A stretch of 64,000 nucleotides of DNA from Modicisalibacter coralii (GCF_004117855.1 NZ_QWBW01000016.1:1-64000); one strand, 5' to 3'. Counted from the stretch's first letter, positions 45,956 to 54,418 are shown. Notes: generated from the sequence alone by a model not told the origin. Made by a program: numbers and translations.

Positions 45956-47652
45956 ACGCTCAGGCGCGCCTGTGGATGCCAGCCGGGATGGCCCTCGACG
46001 TAGCGCGCCTCGACGCTCGGCGGCGTGGGAGCCGGCGGGGTGCCGTCGTGGTCGCCGAGATAGCGCTCCAGGCGTTGCCACAGCGGCTCGCCGCCGGCCT
46101 GGGGGCGGGCGCTGAAGCTGCGCCAGGTGAGCCCTGCCGGCAGCGTGTCGAGATGCGCACGTGCCCCCGCGGCGGCGCCGTAGTCGAGCGTCCAGCGGGT
46201 TGCCGAGAGGCGCGGCAGGTCGCGGCTGTCATTGAGGATCAGCGGCAGGCCCAGACTGCTGTCCAGCGCGCGTTCGAGCAGGCGCTTCAGCGCGTCGGGG
46301 TCCGGCGTGAGGTCGACGACCCGCGCCGGATGGCCGCCGCTCAGGCGCCACAGATGGTCGCGGGTGATCGTTTCGCCGGGGGCCAGCAGGGTGTCGTGGC
46401 GTAGCCCCGGGAGCAGCGCGCGGGTGGCGTCGCTATCCGCGCTGAGGGCGGCGGCGATCAGGCCATCCCAGCTGCCGCCGACACTGTCGCGCCGCCACAG
46501 CCAGCCGGGGGCACTGCCCAGCGGGCGGTCGAGCCAGCCGGCGTAGGGGGCGCGCAGGGCGTCGAAGCGTGCCTGCAGTTCGCCAGCCGCGGCGTCCGGC
46601 GTGACGTCGTTGCGCTGGAACTCGGCGTGGATCTGCCAGCCGCTCCGGGTGCTGCGACAGCTGAGATGGAAGAAGCCGCTGGCGTGGCTGCCGGGCAGAC
46701 ACAGCGGCACCGGGGCGCCGTGGGGGTTGTCCACCGCGATCAGCGTGGGCCAGAAATCCTGGCCGCGGGCGCCCAGCACCAGGTCGACCCGCGGCAGGCG
46801 TCCGGCCAGCCAGCGCGCGGTGGCGCTGCCGGTATCGGCCAATAGCACCACCAGCTCGGCGTCCTCGGCGGCCTTGGCCACGCTCTCGGCCAGGGCCTGG
46901 TACCACTGGTCGAGGGGACGAGTTTCATCCAGAGCGTTGGGATCGCTGGCGCCGACCACCGCCACCCGTACGCCGTCGCGCTCGAAGCGGGTCGCCGTGC
47001 TGACGCCGGTGGGCGGCGCGGCCAGATTGCCCAGCACCGGGCGCGCGTAGTCTCGGTAGAGTGCTGCGGCACGCTGCGGCCAGAGCACGCGCTCGTCGCT
47101 GCTGACCCGGGCATCGCTGGCGAGCAGACGGCTGGCGGCGACGCCGACGCTGCCGTTGGCGAGATGCCCCAGGCCGCTGCCGCTCCAGCACTGGCCGTTC
47201 TCCAGCGTCAGGGTGCGCTCGGCACCGAGTTCACGGCGCAGCCGCGCGAGCTGGGCGGCCAGGCCGCCATAGCCGGCGGTATGGCGCCGCGCGGCGCGGC
47301 GTGGGGTATACAGGTCGGCCCATTCGGCGCCAGCGCTGCCGGCCAGCGTGGTCACGCCGTCCGCGGTGGCCCAGGGCGCGCCACCGAGCAGCTCCGCCGG
47401 GCCGAGATAGGTGGCGGGGGCGACGATCCGCGTGGGGCCGAGACACTCCAGGGTATCGGCGACATAGAGCAGATCGACCTGGCGTCCCGGGGTCGGTGCG
47501 CGTGCAGTGCGCGTCGAGATCGAGGACGTGGCGCAGCCGCCCATGCCGGTACTGAGCAGCGCACCACCCAGGGCGCCGACGAGGCGACGGCGGGTGGGAT
47601 CGCAGCGTCGCTCGGTGGCGGCGCGGGCGTCGGTGGAAAGAGGTGGCGTCAT
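45952..47652 (-). CDS. Tat-exported SoxB/5'-nucleotidase-like protein, probably inactive
   Basis: A 566-residue protein with a twin-arginine signal (TRRRLVGALGG, R21-R23) and a possible lipobox ending at C40. The overall layout resembles SoxB and 5'-nucleotidases. The first metal motif reads LYVADTLECLG (D66 kept, the usual His replaced by L68). The DGGDTWQGS motif reads ENGQCWSGS (residues 151-159). No GNHE/GHWE motif is visible. The C-terminal nucleotidase-like domain (LLAPGETITRDHLWRLSGG, 19 residues) is recognisable. Loss of metal ligands suggests a non-catalytic role. It heads the gsp operon, is coupled to gspC by ATGA, and lies behind a PhoB-like box. Confidence 0.7.
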   Translation of the reverse strand: MTPPLSTDARAATERRCDPTRRRLVGALGGALLSTGMGGCATSSISTRTARAPTPGRQVDLLYVADTLECLGPTRIVAPATYLGPAELLGGAPWATADGVTTLAGSAGAEWADLYTPRRAARRHTAGYGGLAAQLARLRRELGAERTLTLENGQCWSGSGLGHLANGSVGVAASRLLASDARVSSDERVLWPQRAAALYRDYARPVLGNLAAPPTGVSTATRFERDGVRVAVVGASDPNALDETRPLDQWYQALAESVAKAAEDAELVVLLADTGSATARWLAGRLPRVDLVLGARGQDFWPTLIAVDNPHGAPVPLCLPGSHASGFFHLSCRSTRSGWQIHAEFQRNDVTPDAAAGELQARFDALRAPYAGWLDRPLGSAPGWLWRRDSVGGSWDGLIAAALSADSDATRALLPGLRHDTLLAPGETITRDHLWRLSGGHPARVVDLTPDPDALKRLLERALDSSLGLPLILNDSRDLPRLSATRWTLDYGAAAGARAHLDTLPAGLTWRSFSARPQAGGEPLWQRLERYLGDHDGTPPAPTPPSVEARYVEGHPGWHPQARLSV

Positions 47653-47709
47653 GAGGCTCCCGCGAATGATCCAACGCGGCGGACGGTCTTCGCCGCCGCC
47701 GGATTCGTC

Positions 47710-47744
47710 ATCCTAATGACTGGGCGATGACGGTTTCGTGACCG
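47710..47744 (-). promoter_or_regulatory. PhoB-box array and -10 for the SoxB-like/gsp operon
   Basis: Read on the minus strand, three half-sites CGGTCAC, CCGTCAT and CAGTCAT have their GTCA cores exactly 11 bp apart (complement of TGAC at 47717, 47728 and 47739). The PhoB half-site consensus is CTGTCAT with 11-bp phasing. A -10-like TAGGAT (47710-47715) starts 11 nt after the second half-site, as expected for PhoB class II promoters. The start codon is about 50 nt further on. Confidence 0.7.
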
Positions 47745-47771
47745 CGCGGCGGGCGCGGCGCTGCCGCCAAG

Positions 47772-47805
47772 TCGTCATGGGGTTGTCACTTTGCTGCTCT
47801 AGGTT
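47772..47805 (+). promoter_or_regulatory. PhoB box and -10 for phoX
   Basis: TCGTCAT-GGGG-TTGTCAC (47772-47789) has two half-sites 11 bp apart, with 11 of 14 half-site bases matching consensus. A -10-like TAGGTT (47800-47805) starts 10 nt later. It points towards phoX, opposite to the array at 47710-47744. Confidence 0.68.
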
Positions 47806-47822
47806 ACCTCCGGGTAACGCAG

Positions 47823-47877
47823 CCCGGTGGCCGCAGTCACCGGGACGCCGAGTGGCCGGCGGCGCGCATCGCCGGCC
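47823..47877 (+). other. Two hairpins in the phoX 5' UTR
   Basis: CCCGGTG (47823-47829) pairs with CACCGGG (47838-47844), and GGCCGGCG (47854-47861) with CGCCGGCC (47870-47877). Both would be at the 5' end of the phoX transcript, 60 nt or more before the ribosome binding site. No T-run follows either. They may protect the mRNA. Confidence 0.5.
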
Positions 47878-47939
47878 CGGGCGCCGTGGACTGGCAGACC
47901 GTCATTAGTGGATCACTCACAGAACAGAGAGGGGACCCC

Positions 47940-50129
47940 ATGAGCAAGGAAATCGAGGATCAGCGCATTCTCAACCAGAGCGTCAACGAGCCATTCTCGG
48001 CCGTGCTGTCTCGCCGGCTGTCGCGCCGCGGCATCATGCAGGGGGGCGCCGGACTGGCCGCCATGAGCCTGCTCGGCGGTTTCGGTCTGGCCGGCTGCAG
48101 CAGTGACGGTGACGACGACGACAATGGTTCCGCCGGTGGCGACAAGCCGGAAGCCACCCCGCTGGCGCTGGCGTTCGCCGCGATCCGCGGCTCGCGCACC
48201 GATGCGGTGGTGGTGCCCGAGGGTTACGTCGCCCAGGTGCTGATCCCCTGGGGGACGCCGCTCGACAACAGCGTTGGCGCCTGGTCTGCGGACCGTAGCG
48301 TGACGCCCGACTACCAGGCGGCCAGCGTGGGCATGAACCACGACGGCATGCACAACTTCGCGCTGAGCGACGAGAGTGCCTCGCGCGAATTCATCATGGC
48401 GCTCAACAACGAGTACATCGATCAGGGCGCGCTGTGGGCGCCCCAGGGCGGCCCGACCAATGCCGACAGCGGCGCCCGCCCGGCCGACGAAGCGCGCACC
48501 GAGATCAATGCCCATGGCGTGACCCTGGTCAAGTTGTCGCTCGGCAGCGATGGTCAGTGGCGTGAAGAGCGCGGCTCGCGCTACAACCGCCGTATCACCT
48601 CGGCCACGCCGATCGAGCTCGCCGGCCCGGTGCGCGGCAGCGACTACGTGGTCACCGCCTACTCCACCAACGGCACCCGCACCCGCGGCACCAACAACAA
48701 TTGCGCCAACGGCTTTACGCCGTGGGGCACCTACCTCACCTGTGAGGAGAACTGGCCCAACGTCTTCACCAAGGCGAGCGATCGCTATCGTGACGACGAC
48801 CGCCTCGGGGTGCCCACGGGCCGTGCCCGCTATGGCTGGGAGACCGCCCAGGGCGGGTCGAACGGCGAGTTCGCGCGCTTCGATGCCACGCCGAGCGCGG
48901 CCTCGGCGTCCGGCGACTACCGCAACGAGCCGCGTACCTTCGGCTACGTGGTGGAGATCGACCCCTACGGCAACACCGCCAGCGTGGGCACCGAGACCGC
49001 CGCGCTCAAGCGCACCCATATCGGCCGCTTCCGCCACGAGGGCTGCTGGCCGGGCAAGGTGATCGAGGGCGAGCCGGTGGTGCTCTACTCCGGCCACGAC
49101 TCGCGCAACGAGTACATCTACAAGTTCGTCTCCAAGGCCAAGTGGGATCCCAAGGACGCCAATCGCCCGGGCCAGGACTACGATCGCCTGGCGATCGGTT
49201 CCAAGTACCTGGACGAAGGCACCCTCTATGTGGCGCGCTTCAACGCCGATGGCAGTGGCGAGTGGCTGCCGCTGACGCCGGACGCCACCACCCAGGACGG
49301 CCGGCCGCTGTGGCAGGCGCTCAATCTGGCCAACGCGCGCGATCTCGCCGGGGTGATCATCAACACCTGTGACGCCGCCGACTTCATGGGCGCGACGCCG
49401 ATGGATCGTCCCGAGTGGGGCACCGTCGACCCCTCCTCGGGCGAGGTCTACATGACCCTGACCAACAACTCCAAGCGCACCGCCGAGGGCACCGCCGCCA
49501 CTTACACCAATGGTGGCAGCGACGTCGAGGCGCTGGGCGCGGGTTACGCCACGGCCCCGGTCAACGCCGCCAACCCGCGGCCCGACAACGAGGGCGGTCA
49601 GGTCATTCGCTGGCGCGAGCCGTCACCGGCAGCCACCGATTTCGAGTGGGAAGTGTTCGTGTTCGGCGCCGCCGAGAGCGATGCCGACAACTTCTCGGGG
49701 CTCACCGAACTCAACCAGTTCGCCAGCCCCGACGGCCTGTGGTATGACGACCGCGGCGACGGCCAGGGTATCCTGTGGATCGAGACCGACAACGGCTACG
49801 ACAATGTCACCGATTACACCAACGATCAGGTGCTGGCGGTGGTGCCGGGCAACGTCAGCCGCGGCCCGGGTGACAAGGCGGTGATCGATGCCGCCGACCA
49901 GGCCCAGCTCAAGCGTTTCGCCGTCGGCCCCAACGGCTGCGAGGTGACCGGTATCTTCGCCACGCCGGACAAGACCTCGCTGTTCATCAATATCCAGCAT
50001 CCGGGCAACTGGCCGGCCGACCCCGGTGCCAACGAGCAGGATGCCACGGTTGCCGCCTCGGGCGAGGTTCGCCCGCGAGCCTCCACCGTGGTGATCCGCA
50101 AGCGCGACGGCGGTGAGATCGGCGTGTGA
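47940..50129 (+). CDS. phoX: PhoX-family (DUF839) alkaline phosphatase-like protein
   Basis: Calcium- and iron-dependent extracytoplasmic phosphatase family. The 729 residues include a long N-region and the Tat signal SRRGIMQGGAGLAAM (R29, R30), ending in the lipobox LAGC (C53) and an Asp-rich linker. Family-typical stretches are VGMNHDGMHNF, TPWGTYLTCEENWPN, FGYVVEIDPYGN, HIGRFRHEGCWPGK, YSGHDSRNEYIYKFVS, DRPEWGTVDPSSGEVYMTLT (20 residues) and GILWIETDNG. Some DUF839 proteins have no proven phosphatase activity, but the PhoB-like box supports a phosphate-acquisition role. GAGAGGGG precedes the ATG. A 9-bp terminator hairpin follows the stop. Confidence 0.85.
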   Translation: MSKEIEDQRILNQSVNEPFSAVLSRRLSRRGIMQGGAGLAAMSLLGGFGLAGCSSDGDDDDNGSAGGDKPEATPLALAFAAIRGSRTDAVVVPEGYVAQVLIPWGTPLDNSVGAWSADRSVTPDYQAASVGMNHDGMHNFALSDESASREFIMALNNEYIDQGALWAPQGGPTNADSGARPADEARTEINAHGVTLVKLSLGSDGQWREERGSRYNRRITSATPIELAGPVRGSDYVVTAYSTNGTRTRGTNNNCANGFTPWGTYLTCEENWPNVFTKASDRYRDDDRLGVPTGRARYGWETAQGGSNGEFARFDATPSAASASGDYRNEPRTFGYVVEIDPYGNTASVGTETAALKRTHIGRFRHEGCWPGKVIEGEPVVLYSGHDSRNEYIYKFVSKAKWDPKDANRPGQDYDRLAIGSKYLDEGTLYVARFNADGSGEWLPLTPDATTQDGRPLWQALNLANARDLAGVIINTCDAADFMGATPMDRPEWGTVDPSSGEVYMTLTNNSKRTAEGTAATYTNGGSDVEALGAGYATAPVNAANPRPDNEGGQVIRWREPSPAATDFEWEVFVFGAAESDADNFSGLTELNQFASPDGLWYDDRGDGQGILWIETDNGYDNVTDYTNDQVLAVVPGNVSRGPGDKAVIDAADQAQLKRFAVGPNGCEVTGIFATPDKTSLFINIQHPGNWPADPGANEQDATVAASGEVRPRASTVVIRKRDGGEIGV

Positions 50130-50159
50130 CACGCGTCTGAACGGCCGACAGAGGAAACT

Positions 50160-50191
50160 GCGCCTCCCGGATGGGAGGCGCGGTTCTTTCT
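50160..50191 (+). terminator. phoX terminator
   Basis: GCGCCTCCC pairs with GGGAGGCGC (9 bp, loop GGAT), followed by GGTTCTTTCT. It separates phoX from the convergent cyoABCD operon. Confidence 0.75.
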
Positions 50192-50243
50192 AGGCTTGAT
50201 ACGAAGATTGCCCGCGTTCGCCGACTTTTCGGGCAAAACCTAG
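50190..50243 (-). repeat. Short structured repeat, copy C (related to copies A and B)
   Basis: It has CTAGG and CCTAG ends and an inner stem TTGCCCG/CGGGCAA. CGACTTTTC and CCTAG are 8 nt apart, as at the right end of copy A. The 40-nt-loop core is missing. On the minus strand its CCTAG end supplies the TAG stop codon of cyoD. Confidence 0.5.
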
Positions 50244-50593
50244 GGCAGCATCGCCGGTGCCATGCGCCCATACAGGTTGAAGATGATCCACAGCGTGCCG
50301 CCGGCCATGAGGATCAGGATCAGCGTCGAAAAGAGGATCAAGTGCAGGTCCTCGCGCTTCTGCCTGGCCAGGGAGATGTGCAGGAAGAAGCGGAAATGCA
50401 CCACGACCTGGACCAGGGCGCAGAGACCGATCGCCCACAGCAGGGTGACCCGCGGCCAGTCGCTCCAGGCCACCAGCGCGAAGGGGGGCAGGGTCAGGGC
50501 CAGCGCCAGGCCGTAACCCCACAGGTAGCTGCCCAGCTCGCGCCTGCGCTCCTTGTCGTCGACCACGCCGGATTGCCGTTGCGTCTCGCTCAT
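50240..50593 (-). CDS. cyoD: Cytochrome bo3 ubiquinol oxidase subunit IV
   Basis: Small three-helix subunit (117 residues) of the proton-pumping quinol oxidase. It contains GSYLWGYGLALALTLPPFAL (20 residues) and VHFRFFLHISLARQKRED. The ATG overlaps the cyoC stop (ATGA). The stop codon lies in repeat copy C. No cyoE follows. Confidence 0.93.
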   Translation of the reverse strand: MSETQRQSGVVDDKERRRELGSYLWGYGLALALTLPPFALVAWSDWPRVTLLWAIGLCALVQVVVHFRFFLHISLARQKREDLHLILFSTLILILMAGGTLWIIFNLYGRMAPAMLP

Positions 50594-51210
50594 GCCAAGC
50601 CTCCGAGATAGACCAGGGAGAAGATGCCGATCCAGACGATGTCCAGGAAGTGCCACAACAGCCCCAGGCGAACCAGCCCCGTCTTGACGCCGGTATCCAG
50701 CCCGTAGACCAGCATCTGGACGATCAGCACGATCATCCAGAGGCAGGCGGTGGCGACGTGCAGCCCGTGCAGCGGGACCAGCCCGAAGAAGGCGGACGCG
50801 AAACCGCTTTGGCTCGGCGCACCGCCCTTGTCGATCGTCACCCGGAAGTCGTGCAGCTCGAAGCCGATGAACGACAGCCCCAGCGCCAGCGTGACCACCA
50901 GCCAGAACAGCAGGGCGCCCCGACCGTTGCGGTACTTGAGGCAGTAGGCGGCCATGCCGTAGGTGAAACTGCTGGTCAGCAGCAGCATCGTCTCGATGAA
51001 GGCGCTCTTCATCTCGAAGAGGTCCTTGGGGCCGGGGCCGCCGGCCAGGGCATCGAGCTGGGTTACGTAGTTGGCGAAGAGCAGCCCGAAGATGATCAGG
51101 TCGCTCATCATGAAGACCCAGAACCCGAACACCAGCCCTTCGCAGGCGTGGTGGGCTTCCGGATGCGCGCGACCGAGGTTGAGGCCCGGGTGCCTGGATG
51201 GCGTCGTCAT
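50590..51210 (-). CDS. cyoC: Cytochrome bo3 ubiquinol oxidase subunit III
   Basis: A 206-residue heme-copper oxidase subunit III with five predicted membrane helices. GFWVFMMSDLIIFGLLFANY (20 residues) and FFGLVPLHGLHVATACLWM are typical. Overlaps cyoB and cyoD by ATGA. Confidence 0.96.
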   Translation of the reverse strand: MTTPSRHPGLNLGRAHPEAHHACEGLVFGFWVFMMSDLIIFGLLFANYVTQLDALAGGPGPKDLFEMKSAFIETMLLLTSSFTYGMAAYCLKYRNGRGALLFWLVVTLALGLSFIGFELHDFRVTIDKGGAPSQSGFASAFFGLVPLHGLHVATACLWMIVLIVQMLVYGLDTGVKTGLVRLGLLWHFLDIVWIGIFSLVYLGGLA

Positions 51211-53318
51211 TGCACGGCTCCCGACACGGGGGCGGCGGGCAGCCCCCGGTTGCTGGTGTCTCGTTCCTGGTCACGCTTGACGGCCCGCGTTTCGGCGACC
51301 TGGCGCAGCCAGGCCTCGTGGGTCTCGCGGACTTCCGCGGCGCTGATGATCCTGGTGGTCTTGCGCACGAAGCTGCGCGCGATCAGCGCCGCGATCGAGA
51401 CGCCGCCGGCGAGGAGCACCAGCCACCACAGGTACCACACCAGACCGAAGGCCATCAGAAAGCCGGTGGCGGTGAGGATCGGCCCCAGGGCGCTGTTGGC
51501 CGGCATCGTGATATCGCGGTATTCGGCAGGCCGCTGGTAGGCCTGGCCGAGGTCCTTCTCGCGCATGAAGGCGTCGCGACTGAAGACCTCGGGGATCACC
51601 GGGAAATTGTATTCCGGCACCGGGGCCGGAGTGGCCCACTCCAGGCTGCGGCCATCCCAGGGGTCGCCCACGGGCACCCGGTTGGCGTGACGCTGGCGCA
51701 GGCTCAGCCAGAGTTGCATGGCCAGGCTGAACAGGGCGAAGAGGATCACCAGCGCGCCGAAGCCCGCGATGATCGTCCACGGCAGGTAGGCCGGCTCGAC
51801 GAAGCTCACGGTGCGCCGTGGCATGCCCAGCAGCCCCAGGGCGTAGAGCGGGAAGAAGGCCAGGATGAAACCGACGATCCAGGCGTAGGCGGCGCGGTAG
51901 CCCCAGCGCTCCTCGAGACGGAAGCCGAAGGCCTTGGGAAACCACATGTTGTAGGCGGCCAGCATGCCGAACAGCAGCCCCGGCACCAGCATGTTGTGAA
52001 AGTGCGCGACCAGGAACAGCGTGTTGTGGACCTGGTAGTCGATCGACGGGTTGGCCAGCAGGATGCCCGTCAGTCCGCCGAGGACGAACAGGGTGATGAA
52101 ACCCAGCGCATAGACCATGGGGATCGTCACGCGTACCCGCCCGCGGAACATGGTCAGCATCCAGTCGTAGACCTTCACCCCGGTGGGCACGCCGATCAGC
52201 ATGGTGGCGATGCCGAACACCACGTTGACGTTGGGCGACTGACCCATGGTGAAGAAGTGATGCAGCCAGACCGTGAACGACAGCACGGCGATGACCATGG
52301 TCGCGATCACCAGACCGGTGTAGCCGTACAGGCGCTTGCCCGAGAAGGTCGAGAACACTTCCGAGAACACCCCGAAGGCGGGCAGGATCAGGATGTAGAC
52401 CTCGGGGTGGCCGAACAGCCAGAACATGTTGACGTAGTTCATCATGTCGCCACCGAGATCCTGGGTGAAGAAATGGAAATCCAGGTAGCGATCGAGTGCC
52501 AGCAGGGCCGTGGCCACGGTCAGCGGCGGCATGGCGAAGATCATCAGAATCGAGGTGCACAGCGCGGTCCAGCAGAACAGCGGCATGCGGAACAGGTGCA
52601 TGCCCGGGGCCCGCTCCTTGTAGATCGTCACCGCGAAGTTGATGCCGGTCATCGTCGAGCCGATCGACGACAGGGTCACCGCCCAGATCCAGTAGTCGAC
52701 CCCGGCGCCGGGATTGAAGGAGCTCTCCGTGAAGGGCGGATAGCCGCTCCAGCCGCCGGTGGAAAAGGGCGTGAGCACCAGCGAGACCATGACGATGGCC
52801 GCGCCGGCCGCGGTCAGGCCCAGGCTCACCGAGTTCATCACCGGGAAGGACAGGTCCCGGGCGCCGATCTGCAGCGGCATCACGTAGTTGATCACCCCGG
52901 TGAGGAACGGCATCGCCATGAAGAAGATCATGATCGTGCCGTGGGTGGTGAAGAACTCGCCGAAGTGCTCGGCCAGCAGGAAGCCGCCGTCCAGGCCGAA
53001 TGCCTGCTGGGTACGCATGAACACCGCCTCGATGATCGCGCGAGCCAGCATGACCAGGGCGATGACGATGAACATGATACCGATGCGCTTGTGGTCGACG
53101 CTGGTCAGCCATTCCGACCACAGCACCTTCCACTTGCCGTGCCGGGTCAGCAGTACCACCACGGCCAGCGCCCCGAGCACCACCAGGGAGGCGGCGGCCG
53201 TGACGATGGCGGCGTTGACGATGTGCAGGGTGTCGGGCGTCTGGATCGCATCCCAGAAGGGCAGGGCATTCCAGTCGAGGCGTCCCAGCGCGATGTCCAG
53301 GAAGTGAGTCAGCGTCAC
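51207..53318 (-). CDS. cyoB: Cytochrome bo3 ubiquinol oxidase subunit I
   Basis: Catalytic subunit with low-spin heme b and the heme o3-CuB centre, 703 residues. Histidine ligands appear in FTTHGTIMIFF, FGHPEVYILILPAFG (cross-linked His-Tyr and CuB), WLHHFFTMG (two CuB His) and VAHFHNML (heme o3 and heme b). The KRIGIMFIV and the K- and D-channel regions are typical of E. coli-like CyoB. Overlaps cyoA and cyoC by ATGA. Confidence 0.98.
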   Translation of the reverse strand: MTLTHFLDIALGRLDWNALPFWDAIQTPDTLHIVNAAIVTAAASLVVLGALAVVVLLTRHGKWKVLWSEWLTSVDHKRIGIMFIVIALVMLARAIIEAVFMRTQQAFGLDGGFLLAEHFGEFFTTHGTIMIFFMAMPFLTGVINYVMPLQIGARDLSFPVMNSVSLGLTAAGAAIVMVSLVLTPFSTGGWSGYPPFTESSFNPGAGVDYWIWAVTLSSIGSTMTGINFAVTIYKERAPGMHLFRMPLFCWTALCTSILMIFAMPPLTVATALLALDRYLDFHFFTQDLGGDMMNYVNMFWLFGHPEVYILILPAFGVFSEVFSTFSGKRLYGYTGLVIATMVIAVLSFTVWLHHFFTMGQSPNVNVVFGIATMLIGVPTGVKVYDWMLTMFRGRVRVTIPMVYALGFITLFVLGGLTGILLANPSIDYQVHNTLFLVAHFHNMLVPGLLFGMLAAYNMWFPKAFGFRLEERWGYRAAYAWIVGFILAFFPLYALGLLGMPRRTVSFVEPAYLPWTIIAGFGALVILFALFSLAMQLWLSLRQRHANRVPVGDPWDGRSLEWATPAPVPEYNFPVIPEVFSRDAFMREKDLGQAYQRPAEYRDITMPANSALGPILTATGFLMAFGLVWYLWWLVLLAGGVSIAALIARSFVRKTTRIISAAEVRETHEAWLRQVAETRAVKRDQERDTSNRGLPAAPVSGAVQ

Positions 53319-54418
53319 GGCGTTTCCCCCTGCTGGTGATGGCGCGGTGATCCTGCCGGTGGCAGGGAAACCATGGCGTCGTCGGCTGCGTGGAGCGGTG
53401 TCAGGGCGGCGGCGGCCGCGACCGGGCCATCTACGCCGGTCGTGACGCGTTGAAACGCGAGCGGTGTCTGCTGCGCCGCTATGGAAACCGGGCCGGGAGC
53501 GAGGGCCTCGCCCGGGGTGCCCGCCACGATCGCCGAGAACAGGTCGTCCGGCGTGGCCGAGAAGCGCAGCGCCTCGGTCTGCCCGTCCTCGCCCAGCGCC
53601 CTGGCCAGTTCGCGGACGGTATTGCGGCCGTCGAGCACCTGATAGGTCGGGCGGTCGAGGGCATGGCCGTGCCGGCGGGCGCCCGCGATGAAGTCGTCGA
53701 ACGCGGCCTCGGTCACCGCCTTGGCCGTGAAGTGCTGCTCGTGAAAGCGCTCGCCGTTGTACTGGGTGTTCTCGCCGCGATAGGTTCCGGGGTGATCGGC
53801 CAGAAGATGCAGGCGCGTGACCATGCCGTGCATGGCGTAGATCTGGCTGCCCAGCGCGGGGACGAAGAACGACTGCATCACGGTATCGGAGGTCAGCTCG
53901 AGTTCGAGCGGACGTTCGGCGGGGAAGACCAGTTCATTGACGGTAGCGATGTTCTGCTCGGGGTAGATGAACAGCCATTTCCAGTCGTAGCCCACGACCT
54001 GCACGTGCAGCGGCTTTTGATCCGACGGCAGCGGCTTGTAGGGGTCCAGCGAGTAGGTCTGCTGCCAGAGGAAATAGCCCAGGATCGCCACGATCAGGAA
54101 AGGCACGCCCCAGATGAGGTATTCCAGACGCTTCGAGAAGCTCCAGCGCGGCCGATAGGTCGACTCGCCACCGTAGCGGTATTTCCAGACGAGTACCGGG
54201 GTGAGCACGATGACCGGCAGCACCACCACCAGCGTCAGCGCGACGACGATCCAGAAGTGGGTGCGCTGGGCGGCGGCGACCGGTCCGTGCGGGTCGAGAA
54301 AGCTCAGGTTGTTCTGACTGCAGCCGGTCACGACAAGCAGGGCGAGCAGTCCCAGAAACGCACGTGCCAAGGGGCCCACATTGCGCGGCTGCACGGCGTT
54401 GCACGATCCTCCTGTCAC
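53315..54418 (-). CDS. cyoA: Cytochrome bo3 ubiquinol oxidase subunit II
   Basis: Lipoprotein subunit II, 367 residues from a GTG at 54418 (GGGAG 7 nt upstream); an alternative GTG at 54394 follows AGGAGG with a longer gap. The lipobox is VVTGC (C33 by the first start). Two membrane helices and a cupredoxin domain follow (WKWLFIYPEQNIATVNELVF, 20 residues). CuA cysteines are absent, as expected of a quinol rather than cytochrome c oxidase. The C-terminal tail (residues about 290-367) is longer than needed for the fold and rich in Ala/Pro. Confidence 0.95.
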   Translation of the reverse strand: MTGGSCNAVQPRNVGPLARAFLGLLALLVVTGCSQNNLSFLDPHGPVAAAQRTHFWIVVALTLVVVLPVIVLTPVLVWKYRYGGESTYRPRWSFSKRLEYLIWGVPFLIVAILGYFLWQQTYSLDPYKPLPSDQKPLHVQVVGYDWKWLFIYPEQNIATVNELVFPAERPLELELTSDTVMQSFFVPALGSQIYAMHGMVTRLHLLADHPGTYRGENTQYNGERFHEQHFTAKAVTEAAFDDFIAGARRHGHALDRPTYQVLDGRNTVRELARALGEDGQTEALRFSATPDDLFSAIVAGTPGEALAPGPVSIAAQQTPLAFQRVTTGVDGPVAAAAALTPLHAADDAMVSLPPAGSPRHHQQGETP

